From: Pseudodesulfovibrio thermohalotolerans | GTDB lineage: Bacteria > Desulfobacterota > Desulfovibrionia > Desulfovibrionales > Desulfovibrionaceae | Reading direction: 5' to 3' | Assembly (NCBI RefSeq): GCF_021353295.2 | Contig: NZ_CP120635.1 | Coordinates: forward strand, 1,729,501 to 1,793,500 | DNA length: 64,000 bases | Shown: piece after piece, positions 25,070 to 33,907 of the stretch | How the letters are laid out: the number at the start of each line of letters is the position of its first letter | Numbering within the stretch: position 1 is the first letter of the stretch | Program-made: the position numbers and the translations under genes | Notes under the pieces: model-generated | Seen by the model: the letters and a program-made list of their open reading frames with translations, nothing else | Database searches by the model: none | Told to the model about the DNA's origin: nothing

Positions 25070-25936
25070 TCAAGCGTCCAGGGTCTCCAGGAACCGGGAC
25101 ACGGTCAGGTTGAATTCTTCGGGCTGTTCATAGAACGGCATGTGCCCACTTCTGTCCAGGATGACGAAGCGCGATCCGGGCAGGGAACCCGCCACGAACC
25201 GGCCGGTGGAAAGCCCGCAGCACATATGCAGGGAGCGGCCGTAGACCACCATCGCGGGCAGAGTCACCGTGGGCAGCAGGGGGGTGGTGTCCCGTCTGGC
25301 GTAATCTTCATAAATGGCGGCGGCCGTTTCGGGGTCGGTCTTGAGTTGTTCGGCGGTCATCCAGTGCAAGGCGTGTTCCGGGGCCTGTCCCGACAGGAAC
25401 ATGGCGTTGATGAACCTGGCGGCGAATCCCTTTCGGTCCGCCTTCATGGCGGCAAGGTCCCGGCGCATGGCCTCTTCGTTGTGGTCCCGGCACTTGTGCA
25501 CGTTCCATGGCGCGGCAGACATGGGATACGGGCCGGTTTCCACCAGCCCGAGGCCGGACAACCTGTCCGCGCCGTATTGCCGCCAATAGTCGAGGGCCAC
25601 TGAGCCGCCCATGGACCAGCCCAGAAGCACGGCCCTGTTCAGGCCCAGCGCGAAGGCGACTTCGCGCACATCCATGGCGTAGCGCGGTACGTTGTGGCCG
25701 CGCGGCGTTGTCTGGGAGCGGCCGTGGCCGCGAAAGTCGATGGTCACCACCTGGCAGGACTCGGCCAGTTGGGCCTGGCGACGCCAGAACAGGGAGCTCA
25801 TTGTCCAGCCGTGGAGCAGAATCACGGGACGTCCCGTGCCTCTGATTTCCACCCACAGGCGCACTCCATCGGTGGTGCGGACCCATCCGCCCACCTGGTT
25901 CTCGCCGGTGGTCTCAACGGCCTCGAACAAGTCCAT
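25070..25936 (-). CDS. Alpha/beta hydrolase
   Basis: 288 aa from ATG 25936 (MDLFEAVETTG), chosen because the longer frame lies inside trmO. Typical features are ILLHGWTMSS with the oxyanion HG, FRGHGRSQ, the nucleophile elbow GWSMGGS (Ser near residue 115) and a late RSGHMPFYEQP carrying the catalytic His. Substrate unknown. The start overlaps no neighbour; trmO ends five bases upstream. Confidence 0.88.
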   Translation of the reverse strand: MDLFEAVETTGENQVGGWVRTTDGVRLWVEIRGTGRPVILLHGWTMSSLFWRRQAQLAESCQVVTIDFRGHGRSQTTPRGHNVPRYAMDVREVAFALGLNRAVLLGWSMGGSVALDYWRQYGADRLSGLGLVETGPYPMSAAPWNVHKCRDHNEEAMRRDLAAMKADRKGFAARFINAMFLSGQAPEHALHWMTAEQLKTDPETAAAIYEDYARRDTTPLLPTVTLPAMVVYGRSLHMCCGLSTGRFVAGSLPGSRFVILDRSGHMPFYEQPEEFNLTVSRFLETLDA

Positions 25937-25940
25937 GTCG

Positions 25941-26345
25941 CTATCTGCCCTTCGGCTTCGGCTTGATGTCGATGACCGGAGTGCCGTCGATGGCCTCAAG
26001 CGGTTCCACTACCAGGGTCAGGGGAGCTTCGATGGCCACCAGGGTCACGCGGTGCAGGCCGATGGGATTGGGCCGGGCCGGGGAACGGGTGGCGAAGACG
26101 CCGCGCAGGGGGCGTTCCTTGATGCCACGGGGATGAACCTTGAGGACCGATCTGTCGGATTTGTGGAACCAAGTGAAGATTTCAAGCGCCGCGCCGGGTT
26201 CGAGCCCGTCCAGTCCCTCAGCATATGCCGGGTCCATGATAATGCGGGCACGCACGGCTCCGGCCTCGTCCTCCATCTTGGGGGCCGAGGCGATGTCCTT
26301 GATCTCCGATTGAATGGTGCCGATGACGGCGAGCTCTTTGTCCAT
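25941..26345 (-). CDS. trmO: tRNA m6t6A37 methyltransferase family protein (TsaA/TrmO-like)
   Basis: 134 aa. The beta-barrel family signature is visible: IGTIQSEIKD at the N-terminus, LEIFTWFHKSD, VHPRGIKERPLRGVFATRSP and ARPNPIGLHRVTL, with GTPVIDIKP at the end. TrmO methylates t6A37 of threonine tRNA using SAM. The protein is shorter than E. coli TrmO and lacks its C-terminal domain, as in many short family members, so another substrate is possible. It has a good RBS (GGAG) and sits 11 bases after thiL. Confidence 0.82.
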   Translation of the reverse strand: MDKELAVIGTIQSEIKDIASAPKMEDEAGAVRARIIMDPAYAEGLDGLEPGAALEIFTWFHKSDRSVLKVHPRGIKERPLRGVFATRSPARPNPIGLHRVTLVAIEAPLTLVVEPLEAIDGTPVIDIKPKPKGR

Positions 26346-26356
26346 GTCGTCTCCGT

Positions 26357-27322
26357 TTATTGGCTGAAGTGGTCGAATCCCGGGTTGACGAACGGCTTTC
26401 CGTTGAGGATCAGGCCAGGCTCTTTGGTCACGGTGCCGATTTCCATGAAGCCGGGCATAGTCCTGGCCTTGTCCGCCTCGAAGGGGGAGACCGCGCCGAG
26501 CAGGGCATAGTCTTCGCCGCCGAGCACGGCGAATTCCATCGGGTCCAGATCGGCGGCATCGCACCATGAGAGCACGTCGCGGTTCAACGCCTCCGGGGCG
26601 ATGGTCAGATTCGCGCCGAGGTCCGGGCCGAGGAGTCGGGGCAGGTCGCGGGCCAACCCGTCGGACAGGTCCATGAGGCTCGTTACCCCTGCGACGTTGA
26701 GCAGGGTGCCGATCATGACCTTGGGCCGGGGCCGCAGGTGGGCCATGACCGCGGCGGGCAGGGTTTCGCGGGCCTTGATTCCCTCGGCTTCGAGGGCCAT
26801 GAGCCCGGTTCGTGCCAGCCCTATGTCGCCCACGGTGAACAGGATGTCGCCGAAGGCGCAGTTGCCGCGCCGGATGAATCCGGTGGAGCCGGGCGCGCCG
26901 AATACCGAGATGGACACGCCGAGGCGTCTGGAGCGGCTCAGGTCGCCGCCCGCCAGGACCATGTCGTTCTGTCTGGCCAGTCCGGCCATGGACTTGAGGA
27001 ATTCGTCCCAGAATTCGTCCGGCAGGTCCGCCGGGGCCATCAGATCCATGGTGAAGGCCACGGGCTTGGCGCCCATTGCGGCGATGTCGCTGATGTTCAC
27101 GGCCAGGGCCTTGTAGCCGATGTCGGCGGCAGAGAAGTAATCGCGCCGGAAGTGTTCGTCTTCAAGAAAGAGGTCCGAGGAAACGCAGTAATCGGTTCCG
27201 CCTTTGAGCACGGCGCAGTCGTCGCCCCGGCCCAGGGCGATGAAATCGTGCTCGCGGGGGAAATGATGGTCGATCAGTTCCAGAAAGTGTTCTTCGCTTC
27301 GCATATGCTGTTCATACTCCAT
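26357..27322 (-). CDS. thiL: Thiamine-monophosphate kinase
   Basis: 321 aa. The PurM-like ATPase features are GRGDDCAVLKGG (Mg/ATP), SSDLFLEDEHF, NISDIAAMGAKP, AGGDLSRSR and DLSDGLARDLPRLL. It phosphorylates thiamine monophosphate to the cofactor TPP, which is used by IlvB. The start overlaps the helicase stop as TGATG. There is no strong RBS at this ATG, so coupling is likely; MRSEEHFLELI six codons later is an alternative. Confidence 0.93.
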   Translation of the reverse strand: MEYEQHMRSEEHFLELIDHHFPREHDFIALGRGDDCAVLKGGTDYCVSSDLFLEDEHFRRDYFSAADIGYKALAVNISDIAAMGAKPVAFTMDLMAPADLPDEFWDEFLKSMAGLARQNDMVLAGGDLSRSRRLGVSISVFGAPGSTGFIRRGNCAFGDILFTVGDIGLARTGLMALEAEGIKARETLPAAVMAHLRPRPKVMIGTLLNVAGVTSLMDLSDGLARDLPRLLGPDLGANLTIAPEALNRDVLSWCDAADLDPMEFAVLGGEDYALLGAVSPFEADKARTMPGFMEIGTVTKEPGLILNGKPFVNPGFDHFSQ

Positions 27323-29457
27323 CAGAGGAATTCAAGGTAGTCCCCGATAATGACCTTGAGGCCGAAGCCGGGGAAGTTGACCCTGTATTTGTTCGATTCC
27401 AGTTTGGCGACGAGTTTGCCCTTGCCGAAAATCTTGTGTTTGCAGAAACCGAGCTTGGACGGAGCGACCTTGGGGCTCGACGTTTCGGCGGCTTTGGGCG
27501 TCGTTCCGGAAACCGTGGAGGCGGAGGCCGAGTGGGCGCTTTTGCGGCGCGTTTCCAGTCCGCCGCCATAGGATTCGTTGACCCGTTCGAAGACCGTGTC
27601 GGGCAGCTCCAGCACGAAGGGGCTCGGCAGGGTCGGATCGGACATGCCGCTGGCCCTGTTGTAGACCGAGCCCGGCACAAACAGCTTGAGCTCTTCCTTG
27701 GCCCGCGTGCAGGCCACGTACATGAGACGACGTTCCTCCTCCAGGTCCTCGGCCCGTTGCATGGCCTTGCGCGACGGGAAGCGGTCTTCCACCAGGTCGA
27801 TGATGATTACCGCCGCCCATTCCAGCCCTTTGGCCGAATGGACCGTGGACAGGACCACGGCGTTCTCCTTGCGCTTCTCCTCGTCCGGGTCGCCGTCCAG
27901 GGAAAGGTCGCCGATGAACTGCTCCATGTCCTTGTAGCCCGCCGCGATCTGGCTGAGCTGTTCGAGTCCGGCCTGTCGTTTGGGATAGTCGTCCGGGTAT
28001 TTCTCGATGAGAATGGGCTGATAGAAGGCGAGTACCGCCTCCAGCACGGCGGGAGGCCGCCGCTCGCCGGCGCGCAGTCTGTCGAGTTCGGTGAGCAGTT
28101 CTTTCAACTGTTCATGCTTCTTGACCATCTTGGCCATGTACTTGCTGTCGCCGGAGTGCATCGCCTGGTATATCTTGGCCACGGTTTTGGGGCCGACGCC
28201 CTTGATGTGTTCCATGGCGCGTTGCCAGGCCAGGAGGTCGTGGGGATTGAGCACCAGACGGATGAAGGAGAGCACGTCCTTGACGTGGGCGGCCTCGTGG
28301 AAGCGGATGCCTCCGAACTTCTGGTAGTCGATGCCGATACGCGTCAGGGCCACTTCCAGCGGATAGGACTGGTAGCCCGCGCGGAAGAGCACGGCCACGT
28401 CGTGCAGCATGTGCTTGCGGCCCAGTTGGAGTATCTGGTCCACCACAAGGCGCGCCTGGGTCTGGTCGCTCAAGGGGTGGACGACCTGCGGCAGGCGTTC
28501 GCTTTTGAGGTCCGAGTAGAGGTGTTTTTCGAATTTGGTGGTCGCGCCTTTGAGAATTTCGTTGGTCAGGTCCAGGATGGGCTGTACGGAACGGTAGTTT
28601 TTTTCCAGCCGGATGATCTTGGTGCCTTCGAAGATGTTGGGAAATTCCAATATATTGGCTACATTGGCTCCGCGAAATGCGTAGATGGACTGGGCGTCGT
28701 CGCCCACGGCCATGACGTTGCCGCGCGTCCCGGCCAGGTGCTTGACGATGCGTGCCTGAACAAGATTGGTGTCCTGGTATTCGTCCACCATGATGTAGCG
28801 GTAGCGGGACTGGAGCTGATTCCTCAACGGCTCGTTGGAGGCGAGCAGCTCGTCCAGCAGGAAGAGCAGGTCGTCGTAGTCCGCCAGGGCGTGCTCGCGC
28901 TTGAATTTGGCGTAGCCGTCGGCGATCCGCTGGATGTCTTCAAGGTAGGGGCTCAGATGGTACGCTTCGCGCTCCATGATTCCCTCGATGGTCAGCTCCT
29001 TGTTGCGGGACTTGGTTATCATGTCCAGGAGGGTGGCCTTCTTGGGATACGAGCGGTCCCCCTTGCCGAGCTTGAGGGTTTCCTTGACCTCTTTGCAGAC
29101 ATTCTCGCTATCCGCCCGGTCCATGAGGGTGAACCCGTTGTCGAAGCCGATATCCGCCGCGTTGCGGCGCAGGGTGGCGTAGGCGAAGGAGTGGAAGGTG
29201 CCGCCGGCGGTCCCGTGCAGGGAGCGGCCGAGGATGGTCTCGGCGCGGGCCAGCATTTCCTGCGCGGCCTTGCGGGTGAAGGTCAGGAGGAGGATTTGGG
29301 CCGGGTCCACGCCCTGGCTGACCAGGTTGGCCAGTCGGTAGACGATGGTGCGGGTCTTGCCCGATCCGGCTCCGGCGATGACCAGCACCGGTCCTTCGGT
29401 GGTGGTCACGGCCTCGCGTTGGGCCTCGTTCAGTTCATGTTCGAAGTCGATGCTCAT
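27322..29457 (-). CDS. UvrD/PcrA-type ATP-dependent DNA helicase
   Basis: 711 aa. SF1A motifs occur in order: VIAGAGSGKTRTIVYRL (motif I), LTFTRKAAQEML (Ia), MVDEYQDTN (II), VGDDAQSIYAFRGA (III), LEKNYRS (IV), VLSTVHSAKGLEW (V) and LMYVACTRAKEEL (VI). The last about 110 residues are low-complexity, then a Tudor-like end (GKGKLVAKLESNKYRVNF), as in UvrD/PcrA. It acts in nucleotide excision and mismatch repair and in removing RecA or RNA polymerase. Whether it is the cell's main UvrD cannot be told here. Confidence 0.92.
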   Translation of the reverse strand: MSIDFEHELNEAQREAVTTTEGPVLVIAGAGSGKTRTIVYRLANLVSQGVDPAQILLLTFTRKAAQEMLARAETILGRSLHGTAGGTFHSFAYATLRRNAADIGFDNGFTLMDRADSENVCKEVKETLKLGKGDRSYPKKATLLDMITKSRNKELTIEGIMEREAYHLSPYLEDIQRIADGYAKFKREHALADYDDLLFLLDELLASNEPLRNQLQSRYRYIMVDEYQDTNLVQARIVKHLAGTRGNVMAVGDDAQSIYAFRGANVANILEFPNIFEGTKIIRLEKNYRSVQPILDLTNEILKGATTKFEKHLYSDLKSERLPQVVHPLSDQTQARLVVDQILQLGRKHMLHDVAVLFRAGYQSYPLEVALTRIGIDYQKFGGIRFHEAAHVKDVLSFIRLVLNPHDLLAWQRAMEHIKGVGPKTVAKIYQAMHSGDSKYMAKMVKKHEQLKELLTELDRLRAGERRPPAVLEAVLAFYQPILIEKYPDDYPKRQAGLEQLSQIAAGYKDMEQFIGDLSLDGDPDEEKRKENAVVLSTVHSAKGLEWAAVIIIDLVEDRFPSRKAMQRAEDLEEERRLMYVACTRAKEELKLFVPGSVYNRASGMSDPTLPSPFVLELPDTVFERVNESYGGGLETRRKSAHSASASTVSGTTPKAAETSSPKVAPSKLGFCKHKIFGKGKLVAKLESNKYRVNFPGFGLKVIIGDYLEFL

Positions 29458-30756
29458 TTATTCTGTGATGTCGAAATGTTGTAGGATGATGCGTCCGACG
29501 TCCCTCATACGGTCGGGGCGTGCCCCGTGCGAGTCGGCGAAGATGGCTCCGTCCACCGTATGTGTCCCGGTGCGTCCATGCAAACCAAAAATTTCCCGGC
29601 GGTCGAATTTGGCCTTGAGGTCGAATCCGGGGCGGGTTTCGCAGATCAGGTCCGGGCATTGGTCGGAGGTCGCTCCCGGATAGAGATCACGGCTTCGATG
29701 CACGGCCCGCAGGACGGGCGTTCCTTCGTGTTCGAGCTTCATGAGACCGTCGGCGATACGTTGGAGCAGCCCTTCACGTTCCTGCGGGGCAACCTTTCCG
29801 CGCGAGAACCTGTTTCGGTCGTGGAGATAGATGCGGCCGGGGTCCAGGGCGAATGCCTTGGATTCGGGAGTGATCTTCGAGGCGTCCCATTCGTCGTGCG
29901 GCGGGCCGGACAAAGAGAGCAGACCGGCGCGCATGAGCCAGGTGTTCAGACAGACCTCGGTTTTCAGTTCGGTAAAGCCGTGGTCCGCCAGGACCAGCAG
30001 CCGTTTGGGGCTGGAGAGGGCGTCGTAGCGCGCCAGGAATTCGCCCAGGGCGTGATCCCAGTCGGCCAGGAACCGTATGCACTCCATATGGTCAGGGTGG
30101 TTGGCGTGGAGCACCGCATCCATGAAAAAGTGAAAGAGCCTGTCGGTTTCGGTGAAGACATGGACGAACAGGTCCCACGACAGGTCGGGCCAGAGCATGT
30201 CCAGGGCGTTCAGGCGGGACTTGAGGGTGGCGCGCAATTCGTTTAGCAGGTGCGCGAGGTCGCTGCGGCCTCGGTTGGTGTCCGCTTCGAGCCTGTACCC
30301 GGCGTCGGCCAGTCTGCCCGCGAGGAATGGCGGATAGGCCGCTCCCCGGAGTTCCGGGGCCACGAACCCGGCAACGAGCATCCCGCGCAGGGGGCGGGCC
30401 GGATAGGTATTGGGCAGGTTGACCACCCGCGAGACCAGGCCGTGTTCCCCGAGGCGGTCGAAGACCGTGGGCGCGGTCACGTCCGTGGCCTGATTGACGC
30501 GAAGCTCGTAGCTCCTCGGGTCCATGTGGGAGAACCCGAAGATTCCGTGCGACTCCGGGCCTTCCCCGGTGTAGAAGCTCGTCCAGTTGACCGGGGATAG
30601 CTCGGGCAGTTCGGCCCTGACCGTGCACGCGTTCTCCGCCAGCCGACGCACGTTGGGCAGTGAAGCGCCCAGGGTTCGGGCAAGGCTCAGGGGCAGGCCG
30701 TCGAGACCCAGGACGACCAGTCGGGAACGCGGCGTGGAGGACAGGAAAAGAGACAT
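29458..30756 (-). CDS. Alkaline phosphatase superfamily (type I phosphodiesterase) protein
   Basis: 432 aa. The N-terminal metal motif is VVLGLDGLP, the nucleophile region is LSPVNWTSFYTG and ADHGF gives later metal ligands. The C-terminal LHGRTGTHTVDGAIFA is the last metal-binding segment of the AP fold (COG3379-like). No signal peptide, so it is probably cytoplasmic. The substrate is not known; relatives act on phosphodiesters or nucleotides. Its stop adjoins the uvrD start, suggesting one transcript. Confidence 0.83.
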   Translation of the reverse strand: MSLFLSSTPRSRLVVLGLDGLPLSLARTLGASLPNVRRLAENACTVRAELPELSPVNWTSFYTGEGPESHGIFGFSHMDPRSYELRVNQATDVTAPTVFDRLGEHGLVSRVVNLPNTYPARPLRGMLVAGFVAPELRGAAYPPFLAGRLADAGYRLEADTNRGRSDLAHLLNELRATLKSRLNALDMLWPDLSWDLFVHVFTETDRLFHFFMDAVLHANHPDHMECIRFLADWDHALGEFLARYDALSSPKRLLVLADHGFTELKTEVCLNTWLMRAGLLSLSGPPHDEWDASKITPESKAFALDPGRIYLHDRNRFSRGKVAPQEREGLLQRIADGLMKLEHEGTPVLRAVHRSRDLYPGATSDQCPDLICETRPGFDLKAKFDRREIFGLHGRTGTHTVDGAIFADSHGARPDRMRDVGRIILQHFDITE

Positions 30757-30759
30757 GGG

Positions 30760-31641
30760 CTAGAGCAGCTCGGCCTCGAATTTCTTCAGGAAGAATGACG
30801 GATTGTACGACATCTTCGCCTTGCGCAGGCCCGGGTCGCCCAGGTCCTGTTCGCGGTTGACGTTGGTGAACTCCGCACCATCGTTTTCCAGGAACATCTG
30901 GTTGATGGCCTGGTACACGCCCTTATAGCGGATGTCCCCCTTTTCGAAGTGGATGACCAGGGAATCTTCGCACAGCGGCTCGGCCACGGTGTAGGCGATG
31001 ACTTTTCCCTCCACGCGGATGGTCGCACCCATCAACCCCTTGATCTGGTCGATGTGCTGGAGCACGCGGGTGATGGCGTGGTTCTCGGCCTTGAGCGCCT
31101 CGGACGGGTTGTTTTCCTCGTACCACTTGAACCATTCGTCCTGCATCTCCAGCACCTCTTCCACGCACTCGGGGGCCATGGATTCGTAGGTGTAGAGGTA
31201 GCTCTTTTTGAACTGGTTGAGCAGGTTCTTCTTTTTGTGGAACGCTTTTCCCTTGAGGGCGATGAGCTCTTCAACCGAGTAGACGTAGTCCCAATGGTCG
31301 CGGCTCTCGGAGATGGTAATCTTGTTGCCGTAGGCGATGGACCACAGCCTGGTCAGGGCTTCGGGTACGCGGACGAACCGTTTCCCTTCGGTCATGGCCT
31401 GGCAATTGGCCCAGTCGTATTCCTCCCAGGGACCCACCGGGGCCCAGCAGACGGGTTCGGGCTTGGTCTGGCGGATGAAGCACAGCTTGTCGTGGAAGGC
31501 CCATTCCAGTCCGTAGTGTTCCGCCCAGCCGAAGACGTTGGCAAAGGAGAAGTCGCTGGTCATGAGTTGGGGACAGCCCGTCAGGGCTTCATGGTATTCG
31601 TCCTGCCGGTCCAGGGAAATGGGTTCGAATTGCAGGGTCAT
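30760..31641 (-). CDS. DUF2156 family protein (MprF C-terminal-like acyltransferase fold)
   Basis: 293 aa without membrane segments. GNAT-like double fold residues include PQLMTSDFSFANVFGW, HKKKNLLNQFKKSY, and YKGVYQAINQMF followed by NVNREQDLGDPGLRKAK, all typical of DUF2156. The related domain of MprF transfers amino acids from tRNA to phosphatidylglycerol; here no flippase domain is attached. The role is unknown. It sits three bases before the AP-superfamily gene and nine bases after the MATE gene. Confidence 0.82.
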   Translation of the reverse strand: MTLQFEPISLDRQDEYHEALTGCPQLMTSDFSFANVFGWAEHYGLEWAFHDKLCFIRQTKPEPVCWAPVGPWEEYDWANCQAMTEGKRFVRVPEALTRLWSIAYGNKITISESRDHWDYVYSVEELIALKGKAFHKKKNLLNQFKKSYLYTYESMAPECVEEVLEMQDEWFKWYEENNPSEALKAENHAITRVLQHIDQIKGLMGATIRVEGKVIAYTVAEPLCEDSLVIHFEKGDIRYKGVYQAINQMFLENDGAEFTNVNREQDLGDPGLRKAKMSYNPSFFLKKFEAELL

Positions 31642-31650
31642 ATACGTTCC

Positions 31651-33093
31651 TTATCCTTTATGGCCGTTCCGATTCCGGATCATGGCGAAACGTTGCCAGT
31701 TCTTGAAATTGTAGAAGTAGAGCAGGGTGGAGGATTGGACGATCTGCGAGCAGAACATGGCGATCCAGATGCCTTCGGCCTCGTTCATGACCTGGTGACC
31801 CAGGATGTATGCCAACGGCAGCCTGAGACCCCAGGTGGCAGCACCCATGATGAGCATGTTGTACAGGGTTGCGCCCGCGCCGTTGAAGGCCCCGGCCAGT
31901 ATCATGCTGGACAGGGTGAAGGGAATGGCCAGCAGGTTCCATTTAAGGTAGCTGACCGCCTGCGCGGCCACGGCTCCGTCGCGGGTGAGCAGGTCCACCC
32001 ATGGATTGATGAATTGCCAGACCACCAGGGCGAAAATGGAAATGGACACCAGCCCGATGGCGAGAATGCGGAAGCCGAACCGTTTGGCCTCCTCGGGTTG
32101 GCGCGCCCCGAGATAATGGCCCACCAGGATGGATGCGGTCATGTTGAAGGCCATGGCCGGCATGAACAAAAGCGACTCGATGCGCAGGCCGATGGACATG
32201 CCCGCCAGGGCGTTGACCGCGCCGCCGGGCAGGCTCGCGGTGATGGCGTAAAGCACCAGGTAGCCGGACTGCCAGACGATCTGCATGAGCCCGGACGGCC
32301 AGGCGACCTTGACCAGGTACGGCGTGGCCCGCTTCATCCAGCGCCAGGGCGCGAAGCAGGCGGGCCGCAACTGGCCCTGTCCCGCGAGGATGGCCAGGTT
32401 GAAGATTGCGCCGCAGGTGACCGAGCCGAAGGTGGCCCAGGCCAACCCCTTGTATCCGATGTTCGGCAGGCCGAACCAGCCGAGGCCGAGGCCCAGGTCG
32501 AGCACGGTGTTGAGCGCCGTGACGATTATCATGCAGTACAGGGGGTAGAGCACCTGTTTGCGCGCCCGAAAGATGGCGTTGGTGATGAGCAGAATATAGT
32601 AGGGCGGGAGCAGGAGCAGGAACACGGTCAGGAAATACTGCGTCACCGGCCGCATGGACACCGGCACCTGCAATGCGTTCAAGAGGAGATTCTTGAGCGG
32701 CAGCCCCAGGACCAGGAACACCGCGCCGAGCAGGCAGGCGAGAATCAGGCACAATCCCACGTACCGTCTGGCCCGTTTCTCCAGCCCGGCCCCTATGGAC
32801 TGGCTGATGGCCGCAACCGCGCCGTTGGCAACGGCCATGGCCACCACCAGCAGGAAGAAGAGGGACTGGGTGATAATGCCGAGCGACGCCTGTACCTCGC
32901 GGGAGATGTATCCCGCCACCCATACGTCCGTCATGCCGATGAGCACGTGGAACATGGTCATGATGAGCTGGGGCCACGCCAGTTTCCAGATGGTTCTGGA
33001 GGGGGAGTGCGACATCTGTGCTGTGAGATCGTTATTCGGCATCGTGGGGCGGTTCGTCTCGGACCCGACGGATTTGACGGGCCTGTGCTTCAT
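31651..33093 (-). CDS. MATE family multidrug/efflux transporter
   Basis: 480 aa with about twelve hydrophobic segments in two repeated halves. Family signs are KLAWPQLIMTMFHVLIGMTDVW and, in the second half, VKVAWPSGLMQIVWQSGYLVLY (quoted in part as WPSGLMQIVW). It exports drugs or metabolites across the inner membrane using an ion gradient; the substrate is not predictable. The start is unclear: MKHRP at 33093 has no RBS, MPNNDL at 33042 and MSHSPSR at 33015 are in-frame alternatives that begin closer to the first membrane segment. Confidence 0.88.
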   Translation of the reverse strand: MKHRPVKSVGSETNRPTMPNNDLTAQMSHSPSRTIWKLAWPQLIMTMFHVLIGMTDVWVAGYISREVQASLGIITQSLFFLLVVAMAVANGAVAAISQSIGAGLEKRARRYVGLCLILACLLGAVFLVLGLPLKNLLLNALQVPVSMRPVTQYFLTVFLLLLPPYYILLITNAIFRARKQVLYPLYCMIIVTALNTVLDLGLGLGWFGLPNIGYKGLAWATFGSVTCGAIFNLAILAGQGQLRPACFAPWRWMKRATPYLVKVAWPSGLMQIVWQSGYLVLYAITASLPGGAVNALAGMSIGLRIESLLFMPAMAFNMTASILVGHYLGARQPEEAKRFGFRILAIGLVSISIFALVVWQFINPWVDLLTRDGAVAAQAVSYLKWNLLAIPFTLSSMILAGAFNGAGATLYNMLIMGAATWGLRLPLAYILGHQVMNEAEGIWIAMFCSQIVQSSTLLYFYNFKNWQRFAMIRNRNGHKG

Positions 33094-33190
33094 AATAGGT
33101 TTTTATTTTGCGTTGCCAAGGGGAGAGGCGCAATTTGACGTGCCCGGTGGCGGGCGATTTTCGTGCAGCTTCACCCCGGCGGGGAACGGC

Positions 33191-33907
33191 TCAGTGCTGA
33201 TGGGGGATGTCCCCTTCCTCATGCACGTGGATGTGGCTGTGCGGCTTGAGTTCGCCGTGACCGATTTGGCCGTTGCGCATGGCCAGCAGCCGGTCCGTGG
33301 TGGCGGCCAGGAAGTCCATGTCGTGGGAGACCACCAGACGGGCCATGTCCAGTCCGTCGAGGATGGCCACCAGCCGTTCCTTGGCTTCGGGGGAGAGGCC
33401 AGTCGTGGGCTCGTCCAGGACCAGGACCTCGGGCCGCATGGACAGGACTGTGGCCAGGGCGACCAGTTTTTTTTCGCCGCCCGAGAGCCTGTGCGGGACG
33501 CGGTCTTCGAATCCTTCCAGGCCGACGGTTGTAAGCGCCTCCCTGGCCCGTTCCGCCGCCTCTTCGCGCGTGAGGCCCTGGTTGAGGGGGCCGAAGGCCA
33601 CGTCGTCGAGGACCGTGGGGCAGAAGAGTTGATCGTCCGAGTGCTGGAACAGGAAGCCTATTCTCGTTCGGACGGCTCCGAACGCGCTGTCGTCGGTCAT
33701 GGGGACGCCGAATAGCTCCACCTCGCCCTTGTCCGGGGCGATAAGCCCCATGAGAATGTGCAGCATGGTGGACTTGCCCGCGCCGTTCGGCCCGAACAGG
33801 CCGAGCTTCTCGCCGGGGTGCAGATGGAAGGTCAGCCCCTTGAGGGTGTCGCCCCGGCCGGGGAAGGCGTAGAAGATGTCCTTCAGTTGTATGATGGCGT
33901 GGCTCAC
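33191..33907 (-). CDS. cbiO: Cobalt/nickel ECF transporter ATP-binding protein CbiO
   Basis: 238 aa from GTG 33907, preceded by AAGGGGGA and overlapping the cbiQ stop as GTGA. ABC motifs are GPNGAGKST (Walker A), HSDDQLF (Q-loop), LSGGEKKL (signature) and LVLDEPTTGL (Walker B), with SHDMDF (H-loop). The C-terminus is His-rich (HSHIHVHEEGDIPHQH), which may bind Ni or Co. It energises metal uptake with CbiQ. A frame running through cbiQ upstream is not used. Confidence 0.9.
   Translation of the reverse strand: MSHAIIQLKDIFYAFPGRGDTLKGLTFHLHPGEKLGLFGPNGAGKSTMLHILMGLIAPDKGEVELFGVPMTDDSAFGAVRTRIGFLFQHSDDQLFCPTVLDDVAFGPLNQGLTREEAAERAREALTTVGLEGFEDRVPHRLSGGEKKLVALATVLSMRPEVLVLDEPTTGLSPEAKERLVAILDGLDMARLVVSHDMDFLAATTDRLLAMRNGQIGHGELKPHSHIHVHEEGDIPHQH

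Noticed and set aside
27436..29484. 682-codon open frame on the plus strand opposite the UvrD-type helicase
   Set aside because: The helicase carries all SF1 motifs on the other strand; this frame has no family features and exists because of third-position GC bias.
30949..33138. Long open frame (729 codons) on the plus strand opposite the DUF2156 and MATE genes
   Set aside because: Antisense to two genes with clear family motifs; composition (rich in H, G, Q, E) is that of a GC-rich shadow frame, and it has no RBS.
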